Origin: Odocoileus virginianus
Taxonomy: Eukaryota > Chordata > Mammalia > Artiodactyla > Cervidae
Length of the DNA stretch: 64,000 bases
Assembly (NCBI RefSeq): GCF_023699985.2
Contig: NW_027224263.1
Span: 8,066,001-8,130,000, forward strand
Reading direction: 5' to 3'
Shown: positions 54,215 to 64,000 of the stretch, in pieces
Numbering within the stretch: position 1 is the stretch's first letter
Layout: each line of letters begins with the position of its first letter
Notes under the pieces: generated by a model
The model's input: the letters and a program-made list of their open reading frames with translations, nothing else
What the model was told of the DNA's origin: nothing
Database searches by the model: none
Position numbers and translations under genes: made by a program

Positions 54215-54750
54215 TAAGAACATTAATTCTGGAGTCATACTGCCCGGGTTTGAATTTCAGCACCATTATTTACTAGTTGTGTAACTCTAGAGAATGTACT
54301 AAAATATCTTTATGTCTCACTTTCCTCATCTTTAAAATGGAGATGGGAATAGGTCTCACTTCACAGAACTGTGAAAGTGAAAGTCACTCACTTGTGTCTG
54401 ACTCTTTGTGACCCCATGGACTGTAGTCCATGGAGTTCTCCAGGCCAGAATACTGGAGAGGGTAGCCTTTCCCTTCTCCAGGGGAATCTTCCCAACCCAG
54501 GGATCGAATCCAGGTCTCCCACATTGCAGGCGGATTCTTTACCAGCTGAGCCACAAGGGAAGCCCAAGAATACTGGAGTGGGTAGCCTATCCCTTCTCCA
54601 GTGGATCTTCCTGACCCAGGAATCAAACTGGGGTCTCCTGCATTGCAGGTGGATTCTTTACCAACTGAGCTATCAGGGAAGCCCTTTACAGAATTGTAGC
54701 AAGAATTAAATGAATACGTATAAAGCATTTATTATGTGCTTGACACACAG
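54215..54750 (-). repeat. MIR SINE, antisense, split by a Bov-tA
   Basis: Left part 54215..54372: TTCTGGAGTCATACTGCCCGGGTTTGAATTTCAGCACC...TTTCCTCATCTTTAAAATGGAGATGGGAATAGG. Right part 54688..54750: AGAATTGTAGCAAGAATTAAATGAATACGTATAAAGC...GTGCTTGACACACAG. Together they reconstruct the reverse complement of one MIR. Confidence 0.88.
54373..54687 (-). mobile_element. Two-unit Bov-tA SINE inside MIR
   Basis: Two tRNA-headed units on the minus strand (heads GGGCTTCCCTGATAGCTCAG and GGGCTTCCCTTGTGGCTCAG). Duplication ACAGAACTGT (54363..54372) / ACAGAATTGT (54688..54697), 10 bp with one mismatch. The long complementary frames across it are SINE translations. Confidence 0.94.
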
Positions 54751-55887
54751 TAAGCCTGTGTGAATTGGGTGATAGAAGATTTTTATCAGAAGGTTGGGCA
54801 GGGGTTGAATAAAACAAAGCTCATCTGTCCATTTACTTGTCAAGATTTACCCCTTGCCACCTATTGGGGTTACAAGTCCCATATGGAAAAGAAGCAGGTG
54901 TGTTAAATATTTCACATTTGCACAGTATGACTCATTCTTATCTTGAGTATTTTGCAAAGTACAGAGTAGGACTGCTAATTTCAGTGATTTGTAAGGAATG
55001 AAGGTATAAATACATAGATGCACATATGAACAAAATTTTAAAAAAATCCTAGAAGAGGGAAGATAAACATAACAAGAAAACATGAAAAGGGAAGGAGATT
55101 GGAGAACAAGAATTGCTAGACCATCAAAGACCTCATTCCCACACTTGGCAACTATGCCTAAGCTGTCTGTATTTTTTTTCTTAAGTAAGAGGAACAATTT
55201 TCTGTAAATGCTTACTAAAATCCTTTAAGTTCCACTAGTGATACAAAAGAGACCCCTCCTTTGGAGAAAATGTAGCAAAGAGTGTCTCAAGACATAACAT
55301 TCATAGATAATTATAAGTTCCCAAACATTAAATAACAATAACCAGATTCCTTCCTTAGTTTATCAATTCCATATGCCAGAGCGGGCTGCAGAATCTCTGA
55401 GACCCAAAAGATAGAATAAAGGATTGTAAGGAAGCCAGTGTGAAAAAGCAGCTATCATTTCCACTTCTTCCTAAAGGTTGAAAAGCCTAATTTAGGAGAA
55501 AAGCATAAAGATATATTTCCTTCCCTCAAGAAGCTGATAGTCTAGTCCAGGAAAGGCAGAGAGGTGACAAGAAAAATGGAATGCAGTCCACTAAGCACTA
55601 ACTGATAGAGAGAAGCTTTTTTTTTCTATATGGGTCTGTGGAAATCCAGGCAGTGAGTTTCAGTGAAAGGATGATGTCTGCATGGAGTTTTAAATGAGAA
55701 ATAGGAGATAAATGATAAAGAAGAAGTCTCACTATCTTCTCCTTGGATTACTGGAAGCATTCCCTATCTTCCCTCTGACCCACCCTCCCTGGCACACAAG
55801 AAAAATATGAAGGAGGACTTGAGTTGTCTAGGGCAGGAGAACTTGAGATGGGTCCAGCAAACATAGTTTTTATTTAGAACAAGGTAG
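54751..55887. other. Unassigned sequence
   Basis: About 1.1 kb with no named repeat. A 116-codon minus-strand frame (55197..54847) begins with MFLLLKKKN and continues through hydrophobic, A/T-coded sequence; no protein family is apparent. Confidence 0.4.
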
Positions 55888-55898
55888 CTTGACTGTGT

Positions 55899-56180
55899 CA
55901 GAAAAGGCAATGGCACCCCACTCCAGTACTCTTGCCAGGAAAATCCCATGGATGGAGGAGCCTGGTGGGCTGCAGTCCATGGGATCGCTGAGTCGGACAC
56001 GACTGAGAGACTTCACTTTCACTTTTCACTTTCATGCACTGGAGAAGGAAATGGCAACCCACTCCAGTGTTCTTGCCTGGAGAATCCCAGGGATGGGGGA
56101 GCCTGGTGGGCTGCCGTCTATGGGGTCGCACAGAGTCGGACACGACTGAAGTGACTTAGCAGCAGTAGCAGCAGCAGCAC
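55899..56180 (+). mobile_element. Bov-A2 SINE (dimer) with AGC microsatellite
   Basis: AGAAAAGGCAATGGCACCCCACTCC..., linker GACTTCACTTTCACTTTTCACTTTC, second unit GGAGAAGGAAATGGCAACCC, end GACTGAAGTGACTTAGCAGCAGTAGCAGC. Perfect 11-bp duplication CTTGACTGTGT at 55888..55898 and 56181..56191. Confidence 0.96.
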
Positions 56181-56799
56181 CTTGACTGTGTGTAAATTTG
56201 GGCCATATGCTTTTTCTTTCATTTTAATGTTGGCCTTCCACATTACCATGAATCTTTTAGAATGACACACTATTTGACAATTTTCATCTGCTATGTTACC
56301 CAAATACTTAATGACACAGATTCTAATTCCAAACTACATAGATGCTCCCTTACTATGGACACCTTAGAAAATAACTTCAGTAGCTGTGAACATTCTTTTT
56401 CATAAGGTTTGGTGAGATTTGTTGTGGCCAATATATGCCACATTTAATTTCTTAACTATCATCTGTGATATTTAATGAGTCAAATTCCTATGGTATCAAC
56501 TTTATTTCCATGCATGGTAAATCAGTATATCTCCCTTCTCCTCCTTAGCCCATTATGAGACCCAAAAGAAAAAGGTCATTTCTAAAATTATAAGAAATAT
56601 CTTCTATATGAGTCTCCCTCTGCCATGGTACTCTTCCTGTGTCCTTCAATTTTAGAGAACATATTCTTCTAAATCCTCTCTCTCTCATAAGCCTGTCAAA
56701 CTTCTGTGGACCTACAGGTTCTTATCACTCACAGACATACACACACACATGGGACCTCCCCCAAACAACCATCAAAATAGAGAAAGATTTAGTGGAGTG

Positions 56800-56960
56800 T
56801 ATTAAGAGCACTAGACCGTGAGTTAGGGAGACTGAATTTTGGCCCTAATTCTACCATTGGTTACATTGGATACAAATTTATTTTCTCAGGACCTCCATTT
56901 CTTCAACAGTAAAATAAGCTTGATCACCTACAAAGTCATATCCAGCTCTAATTATTCTCC
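56800..56960 (-). repeat. MIR-like fragment, antisense
   Basis: AGAGCACTAGACCGTGAGTTAGGGAGACTGAATTTTGGCCCTAATTCTACCATTGG...TCTCAGGACCTCCATTTCTTCAACAGTAAAATAAG resembles the reverse complement of a MIR-type element. Interval 56192..56799 before it has no assigned feature. Confidence 0.6.
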
Positions 56961-57048
56961 AAAAATTCTTTAAAATAAAATTTGTTCTGTTACAAATACA
57001 TTTACTTTATACAATTTTACTATAAGTTTTAAGAAAATTAAAACTTAC

Positions 57049-57098
57049 CTTTTCAAATGTGAGATCCAGTCACTTCTTGTGAATTGTTTCCACAAGGC
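57049..57098 (-). other. Candidate small exon, unidentified
   Basis: A 50-bp minus-strand stretch between acceptor TTTTCTTTCATAG and a perfect donor AAAAG|GTAAGTTTT. One frame is open (ALWKQFTRSDWISHLK). It is on the IL13RA2 strand, about 52 kb upstream of the start-codon exon, so a distal non-coding exon is conceivable. It could equally be an exon of another transcript or a decoy splice pair. Confidence 0.2.
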
Positions 57099-57504
57099 CT
57101 ATGAAAGAAAAGTACTATGAGTTAAAAGCAAATGAACTCATAGACAAAAGATATTAAATGTGGTAACCTCTTGATGATATATATAGAAAGGAAATTATTC
57201 AAATAAATACTGTTTGCTTTTACAAAATGCTTAAGGTAACAGAATTTGTGTGGACTGGCATAGTTCATATTATTTTCCCTCCTTCTAATGAGTGATATTA
57301 ATACTAATCACCACCAATGAAATAATTACTACTGATACTGTAAAGAAACATACTGAATTATTATTCAGACAATCATTATGTTTTGAAATGAGAGGAAACT
57401 ATTAAAGATCTCAATTTGCTTACAGATTTTTTTTTTAAGTGAAAACATTTTTTTAATTGTGGTAAAATGTGCATAACATAAAACTTATTTCAATTATTTT
57501 CTTT

Positions 57505-57580
57505 CCATTTATTTTTATTAGTTGGAGGCTAATTACTTTACAACATTGTAGTGGTTTTTGTCATACATTGAAATGAATAA
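57505..57580 (-). mobile_element. L1 (L1_BT type) extreme 3' end
   Basis: TTTCCATTTATTTTTATTAGTTGGAGGCTAATTACTTTACAACATTGTAGTGGTTTTTGTCATACATTG is the reverse complement of the last ~75 bp of L1_BT. It lies beside an older 'attgtggtaaaatgtgcataacataaaa' phrase at 57455..57490 that I could not assign firmly. Confidence 0.88.
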
Positions 57581-58861
57581 AAATCACTTAACCAATAGTT
57601 TAAATGCAAATCATGCCAATGCACTCCAACATTATTTGAAGACAACATGATTCCAAAAGAGCTAGTGCACCAAATGTAGTACTACCGAAGAATCCTTGGA
57701 GTCACTAGGTCTTCCTGTACACTCAAACCATCATAGACAGATGAAATTTTCTCCTATTTATAAAACTCTTTAGAGAGAAGATTCCACAACTTTCCTCAGG
57801 ATCCATTTCCAATATTTCACAATCGTTTCCTCCTTAAGCATCTAACAAAAATCTGCCATGCTTTCTTAAGTTTATTTAACCATCTAAGAATAAAGAGACC
57901 ATTGACTATCCTCTGCACCTAAGTAACTGATATTTTAAGATAATTATTAATTATCCCTCAGGCCTCTCTTCTCTGAGTTGATGAACACTGTTCCTTCAAC
58001 ATTCCCCTCAGAACACATCTCCTATGTCCCATGACCTATTTTCTGTTATTCTAAGTAAATGCCTTGCTTCAGAATTTTGGTAAGGCCTGCCTGGATTTGA
58101 GTTTCTCTTTTTATGTTTTACACTCTAAAAGTCTTGAATTTACATGGAGTCTATAGTATCTGCTCCTTACCTAAGATTTTCTCTCTCAGAATAACATTAA
58201 GCAATTGCCGATGTTATCCAAAATATAGTTGTATAACCACAGTGCACAAAACATAAATTTAAAAAAATGTAAAAGTCCTAATTTAACCTCACAAAATAAG
58301 GCAATATAGTTTTAGCTTTGTGATATCCTGTCCAGAGGCCAAGAAATTATTCAAGTGGTTTTCTCAGGAAACAAATGTTTAGACTCTTGGGAGGAAGCCA
58401 GAAATCTGGAGTGGGTGATGTGGTTCTTGGCTCCCTAATTCTTATGTCACCAAAGAAATATTTTGGCTGAGCACTGAATACTCGTCCTCATTTCCAGACC
58501 ATTTCATTTTGTGAAGTTAGAGAATTGTGTAATGCATCCCATGCATTTTTATGGTCTAATTGCCATATGTTATATATTTGGAATTTGAATTTTTGGAGTG
58601 TATGAAGATATTGTCAATCTAAAAGCTGTCTTCCTATATATTACACAATAACTAATGCCTCTCTAAGGTCTGGTTCAGTACCTGATTTACTCTCTTGGGT
58701 TCTCAAACATCTTCTCAATAAGACCTACGCTATGTCCACTCTACTTAGAATTGCAACCTGTACCAATTACTCTCACACACACTCATGCACATACACACAC
58801 CACACCTACTATTTCTATATTTCAAAGCATGCGTTTCCTTTTAATATAAAAACATCATTTA
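57581..58861. other. Unassigned sequence
   Basis: About 1.3 kb without a named repeat or gene. Possible L2-like wording near 57830..57900 and 58010..58140 is too diverged to call. A (CA)-rich stretch lies near 58774..58806. Confidence 0.4.
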
Positions 58862-59022
58862 GTGAATTGTCATTTATCACTTGTTTCCCTCCTCTAGACT
58901 GTAAGCTCTATGCAGCAGGTATTTTTGTGTTTTGTTCCTGATGATGACCAAGTGCCTATAACTAGTATCTGACACACATTATGTGTGCTCAATAAATCTG
59001 TCCTAAATGAATGAATGAGTTG
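58862..59022 (+). repeat. L2 3' end
   Basis: TAGACTGTAAGCTCTATGCAGCAGGTATTTTTGTGTTTTGTTCCTGATGATGACC...CTGACACACATTATGTGTGCTCAATAAATCTG...AATGAATGAATGAG. Confidence 0.8.
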
Positions 59023-59159
59023 AATAATCCCTGAGGGATAGTGAGTATACAGATTGGCACTATGACATGCTCTGTTTTTTATATATTATTGAAGACATCA
59101 AACATCAGTTAACTCATTAAGTTGAAAGCTCACAATCATCCCACCCCAGTACTAATGCA

Positions 59160-59520
59160 CTATTTTCTGTCAGGAATGCTCTTCTGTCACATCAGCTCAT
59201 TATTCATAACTAAACTGTCGCCACCTCTGAAAGTCCTTCCCTCACCACCTGATGTTAATTAGACAGCCTGAGAAAGTGATTGCCAGTCACTATCACAATG
59301 CCAGTCACTGTTTTAGTTCCTTCATTATATTGTAACCTCTTATGAAAAAAACCAAATCAACTTTTCGGCCATACTTGCCAATACTTGAGGTTACATTATT
59401 TGTTTATTTACATATATACTTGTTTAAAATGTGCAGGCTTTGTGAGATCAGCAGTATATTCCCAGCATCAGGGTCAGAGTAGGTAATTTGTCAATACTTG
59501 ATGAACGAACGAATAAATGA
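59160..59520 (+). repeat. L2 LINE 3' part
   Basis: AGTCCTTCCCTCACCACCTGATG..., CCAGTCACTGTTTTAGTTCCTTC, TTTGTTTATTTACATATATACTTG, CCCAGCATCAGGGTCAGAGTAGG and CAATACTTGATGAACGAACGAATAAATG follow the L2 3' end in order, diverged. Confidence 0.72.
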
Positions 59521-61006
59521 TTAATTTGTAAAAATGTAAATCATGAAGTTGCAAACAGAAATGACAAGTACTATTCATCCAATTGCAAAATATTATTGGA
59601 TGTTACTTTCATTTATTTCAAAATATTTATTCAGTGGTTACAAATTGTACTTCATCATTTATATAGATAAATGTATTCATATACACAGTCACATATGTAT
59701 TATCTGTTAACACTTAGGGCACACATGGAAGAAGCAAAAGGAGTAAAGGAGAATAACACAAGAAAAGTGAAAATAAAATGGAGGCAATCATAGGTTGATT
59801 TGAGAAGTGGGAGGGTAGTAAGTGGTTTTGGGGTAGCTGAAAAGAGTATTAAAATGTTCCAGAAAAAAATATGATTAAAGCATAATCAGAAAATATCTCA
59901 CCTGTATTGCTCATGAAACTTAACTTTGATTGGGCACACTTGGTCAGCCTCACTCCACATAAACCTCATTTTATCATGCTCCTGGGAACTCTACCTATTA
60001 AAAACCTGAGATTTAATACCAAATTCCTTTCTCCCAAGGTGCTACATCTCCCTGGTTTCATTAAACTCCTGTAGTTTGCTTCCTCACATTCAAAAAAAAA
60101 AAAAAAACACCCAAAGGTATTTGGTTACCTTAGTTAACAAAATAGAAGTGATAAGTATTTAGCTCTTGGTTTTGCAGTGGTAGGTGATCAATTAATATCT
60201 GCTAAATGAAAATAGAAAAATATAGGAGTATAGACAACATTAAAAGGCAGCCTGATTTCTATTACTAAATATAAAATTTTTTGCCATGTGATCTTGGAAA
60301 ATGAACATTTTATTTATAGAAAGTTAAGTATTAGAAAGGTAACCTTTAGACTTACCTTCTCATGTGACTATAAGCCTTCACATTCTCTGGTAATGAGTCT
60401 GAAACTAAATGGGGGAAGTTGTCCCAATGACTTCCCTTTTGTGCTTTCCACTTATCTCTAAATGATTTCTTTTTAAGGAGAATTGACTAAATCAAGAACA
60501 AAGGGAATGCTGACACCACTTGGACTACAGGAAGCATTTGGAAATGTGAAACAATGCCTACATTTCCTTCTTTCTCCTTTCCAGAAAAACCCCTGTAACG
60601 TTTACAACATGTTCATTTAAACAATTTGTTTGAACAACTGGAGGAAAGTGTCAGCATTCTAAAGGCAAAACACACTGAAAGGCATTTATTTTAATTTTCA
60701 GGACGCAGTTAACATTTTATCCTCTGTCATTTTCCTCTATAGTTTTTTATTAAGATTCCAAAGTAGTTTATATTTGAAAAACAAGATGAACACTGCAGAG
60801 CAATACATAGCTCTAAATTTTATATTTATTTTCATATGTGAGTTTCATAAGAAGCCACTGAGATAGGAAGAACAGGAAGTATTCACTCCATTTTCTGGAA
60901 GAGGAAAATAAAAACTTCATTTTCCAAGATCACATGACAAAAGATTTTATATTTGGTAATAGGAACCAGGCTGCCTTTTAATGTTGTCTATATTTCTATA
61001 TTCTTC
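59521..61006. other. Unassigned sequence
   Basis: About 1.5 kb with no named repeat except a 16-base poly-A at 60092..60107. No coding sequence supported. It ends in a T/A-rich stretch that served as the BovB target. Confidence 0.4.
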
Positions 61007-61019
61007 TATTTCTATTTAG

Positions 61020-62916
61020 TTCACTACAGTTTAGTCACTCAGTCATGTCCAACTCTTTGTGACCACATGAACCGCAGCACGCCAGGCCTCCCTGTCCATC
61101 ACCAACTCCCAGAGTTTACTCAAACTCATGTCCATCGAGTCGGCGATGTCATCCAGCCATCTCATCTTCTGTTGTCCCCTTCTCCTCCTGCCCCCAATCC
61201 CTCCCAGCATCACAGTCTTTTCCAATGAGTCAACTCTTGGCATGAGGTAGCCAAAGTATTGGAGTTTCAGCTTCAGCACCAGTCCTTCCAATGAACACCC
61301 AGGACTGATCTCCTTTAGGATGGATTGGTTGGATCTCCTTGCAGTCCAAGGGATTCTCAAGAGTCTTCTCCAACAACACAGTTCAAAAGCATCAATTCTT
61401 TGGTGCTCAGCTTTCTTCATAGTACAACTCTCACATCCATAACATGACCACTGGAAAAACCATAGCCTTGACCAGATGGACCTTTGTTGGCAAAGTAATG
61501 TCTCTGCTTTTTAATATGCTATCTAGGTTGGTCATAACTTTCCTTCCAAGGAGTAAGTGTCTTTTAATTTCATGGCTGTAATCACCATCTGCAGTGATTT
61601 TGGAGCCCCCCAAAATAAAGTCTGACACTGCTTCCACTGTTTCCCCATCTATTTGCCATGAAGTGATGGGACCAGATGCCATGATCTTAGTTTTCTGAAT
61701 GTTGAGCTTTAAGGCCAACTTTTTCACTCTCCTCTTTCATTTTCATCAAGAGGCTTTTTAGTTCCTCTTCACTTTCTGCCATAAGGGTGGTGTCATCTGC
61801 ATATCTGAGGATATTGATATTTTCCCGGAAATCTTGACTCCAGCTTGTGCTTCTTCCAGCCCAGCGTTTCTCATGATGTACTCTGCATATAAGTTAAATA
61901 AGCAGGGTCACAATATACAGCCTTGATGTACTCCTTTTCCTATCTGGAACCAGTCTGTTGTTCCATGTCCAGTTCTAACTGTTGCTTCCTGACCTGAATA
62001 TAGGTTTCTCAAGAGGCAGGTCAGGTGGTCTGGTATTCCCATCTCTTTCAGAATTTTCCACAGTTTATTGTGATCCACACAGTCAAAGGCTTTGGCATAG
62101 TCAATAAAGCAGAAATACATGTTTTTCTGGAACTCTTTTCCTTTTCGATGATCCAGTGGATGTTGGCAATTTGATCTCTGGTTCCTCTGCCTTTTCTAAA
62201 ACCAGCTTGAACATCTGGAAGTTCATGGTTCACATATTGCTGAAGCCTGGCTTGGAGAATTTTGAGCATTACTTTACTAGTGTGTGAGATGAGTGCAATT
62301 GTGCGGTAGTTTGAGCATTCTTTGGCATTGCCTTTCTTTGGGATTGGAATGAAAACTGACCTTTTCTAGTCCTGTGGCCACTGCTGAGTTTTCCAAATTT
62401 GTTGGCATATTGAGTGCAGCACTTTCACAACATCATCTTTCAGGATTTGAAATAGTTCAACTGGAATTCCATCACTTCCACTAGCTTTGTTTGTAGTGAT
62501 GCTTCCTAAGGCACACTTGACTTCACATTCCAGGATGTCTGGCTTTAGGTGAGTGATTCCACTATCGTGATTATCTGGGTCATGAAAAACTTTTTTGTAC
62601 AGTTCTTCTGTGTATTCTTGCCACCACCTTTTAATATCTTCTGCTTCTGTTGGGTCCATACCATTTCTGTCCTTTATTGAGTGCATCTTTGCATGAAACA
62701 TTCCCTGGTTGTCTCTAATTTTCTGAAGAGATCTCTAGTCTTTCCCATTCTGTTGTTTTCCTCTATTTCTTTGCACTGATCACTGAGGAAGGCTTTCTTA
62801 GCTCTCCTTGCTATTCTTTGGAACTCTGCATTCAAATGGGAATATATTTCCTTTTCTCCTTTGCTTTTTGCTTCTCTTCTTTTCACAGCTATTTGTAAGG
62901 CTTCCTCAGACAGCCA
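61020..62916 (-). mobile_element. BovB LINE with perfect 13-bp target duplication
   Basis: 5'-truncated minus-strand copy of 1.9 kb. Frames: 62886..62674 and 62701..62366 (linker and N-terminal RT region), 62269..61908 (RT: GFRKGRGTRDQIANI, FDCVDHNKLW, GVHQGCIL), an intact YADD box near 61795..61806, 61727..61431 and 61420..61043 (C-terminal region). A handful of frameshifts separate them. TATTTCTATTTAG flanks it at 61007..61019 and 62917..62929. Confidence 0.97.
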
Positions 62917-63039
62917 TATTTCTATTTAGCAGATATTAATTGAGCACCTACCATTGAAAAACCAAGAGCTAAGTACTTGATACAAACATAAGATATAGTC
63001 TCTCTTTAAGGAAATTAGTATTCAGTACGGAAAGCAGAA

Positions 63040-64000
63040 ATTGCTGAGTACCAGGACCGAGGGGAAAGGAGCAGTGACCCCACAAAAGATTGATCCAGAC
63101 TTGCCCAGGAGTGTCCAGGAGTCTCCAGCAGAGGCATGGGTCAGTGGTGGCCTGCTGCAGGGTTGGGGGCACTGAGTGTAGCAGTACATGCATGGGATCT
63201 TTTGAAGGAGGTCGCCATTATCTTCATTACCTCCACCATAGTTTGGCCCCAGGTAAATAGCAGGGAGGGAACACAGCTCCACCCATCAACAGAAAATTAG
63301 ATTAAAGATTTATGGCCCCACCCATCAGAACAAGACCCAGTTCCCCCCTCAGTCAGTCTCTCCCATCAGGAAGCTTCCATAAGCCTCTTATCCTTCTCCA
63401 TTAGAGGGCAGACAGACTGAAAACCACAATCACAGAAAACTAACCAATCTGATCACATGAACCACAGCCTTGTCTAACTCAATGAAACTATGAGCCATGC
63501 CGTGTAGGGCCACCCAAGATGGATGGGTCATGGTGGAAAGTTCTGACAAAACATGGTCCACTGGAGAAGGGAATGGCAAGCCACTTCAGTATTCTTGCCT
63601 TGAGAATCCCGCGAACAGTATGAAAAGGCAAAAAGATAGGATGCTGAAAGATGAACTCCCCAGGTCGGTAGGTGTCCAGTATGCTACTGGAGATCAGTGA
63701 AGAAATAACTCCAGAAAGAATGAAGAGACAGAGCCAAAGCAAAAACAACACCCAGTTGTGGATGTGACTGGTGATAGAAGCAAAGTCCGATGCTGTAAAG
63801 AGCAATATTGCATAGGAACCTGGAATGTTAGGTCCATGAATCAAGGCAAATTGGAAGTGGTCAAACAGGAGATGGCAAGAGTGAACATCGACATTTTAGG
63901 AATCAGCGAACTAAAATGGACTGGAATGGGTAAATTTAACTCAGATGACCATTATATCTACTACTGTGGGCAAGAATCCCTTAGAAGAAATGGAGTAGCC
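63040..64000 (+). mobile_element. BovB LINE 5' part, continues beyond the window
   Basis: A long leader (CCCACAAAAGATTGATCCAGACTTGCCC, CCTGCTGCAGGGTTGGGGGC, GAAGGAGGTCGCCATTATC, AACTCAATGAAACTATGAGCCATGCC) that I associate with long BovB copies, then the start of the endonuclease domain from about 63814: GTWNVRSMN, KQEMARVNIDILGISELKWT and YCGQESLRRNGVA, open to the last base. The TWN box with its Asn is conserved. This is the only BovB here whose endonuclease start is undamaged; activity cannot be judged because the rest is outside. Its left edge is uncertain. Confidence 0.9.

Noticed and set aside
1..64000. CRISPR arrays, operons, riboswitches or phage genes
   Set aside because: The sequence is a ruminant nuclear genome; repeated units are SINEs and LINEs with target duplications, and there is no regularly spaced direct-repeat array.

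Overview
The window is mammalian nuclear DNA, very probably from a bovid (cattle, sheep, goat or a close relative). It carries many copies of ruminant-restricted repeats: BovB (RTE) LINEs with the terminal TCAGTTCAGTTCAGT-type tail, Bov-tA SINEs with a tRNA-Glu-like head, dimeric Bov-A2 SINEs ending in an AGC/CTG microsatellite, and young L1_BT-type LINE-1 3' ends. No prokaryotic gene organisation is present, and almost every long open frame is a decayed retrotransposon frame or the antisense shadow of one.

One host protein-coding gene can be recognised with confidence. The left 5.1 kb holds, on the minus strand, four coding exons of IL13RA2, the interleukin-13 receptor alpha-2 (decoy) chain. 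They are the signal-peptide exon (ATG at 5081..5079), exons at 2526..2375 and 1053..900 (first fibronectin-III domain), and an exon at 316..196 (start of the second domain). All splice sites are GT/AG, the phases agree, and together they encode about 174 residues, nearly half of a protein of about 380 residues. The rest of the gene lies left of position 1. IL13RA2 is X-linked in mammals, so this is probably X-chromosome sequence. Its upstream non-coding exon(s) and promoter should lie to the right of 5114 but were not identified with confidence.

Layout. 1-5.1 kb: IL13RA2 exons and introns with SINE, L1, L2 and BovB insertions. 5.1-12.3 kb: mostly old, diverged DNA (MIR, L2) with an LTR at about 10.04-10.66 kb on the same strand as IL13RA2. 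12.3-16.4 kb: two L1 copies, the second split by a BovB that is itself split by a SINE. 16.9-20.9 kb: one ancient antisense L2 broken by five younger insertions. 21-25 kb: mixed old repeats and an exon-like open stretch. 25.0-30.2 kb: a BovB inserted into another BovB, flanked by an 11-bp target duplication. 30.3-34.6 kb: L2/MIR fossils and SINEs. 34.7-36.7 kb: BovB and SINE with clean target duplications. 37-43 kb: sparse old repeats and a solo LTR. 43.2-50.5 kb: L1, BovB, an older LTR and L1 again. 50.5-61 kb: mostly old sequence with Bov-A2, Bov-tA and a second long L2 fossil. 61.0-62.9 kb: a BovB with a perfect 13-bp duplication. 63.0-64.0 kb: the 5' part of a further BovB entering its endonuclease domain and running off the window.

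I did not find a convincing undescribed biological system. The most rewarding content is the IL13RA2 5' half (including an N-glycosylation sequon that I do not recall in human), the unusually readable insertion stratigraphy, the sense-oriented LTR upstream of IL13RA2 as a possible alternative promoter, and a few orphan exon-like stretches that I could not identify. Repeat family names come from recognising consensus motifs by eye, and edges without a stated target duplication are good to roughly 10-30 bp.
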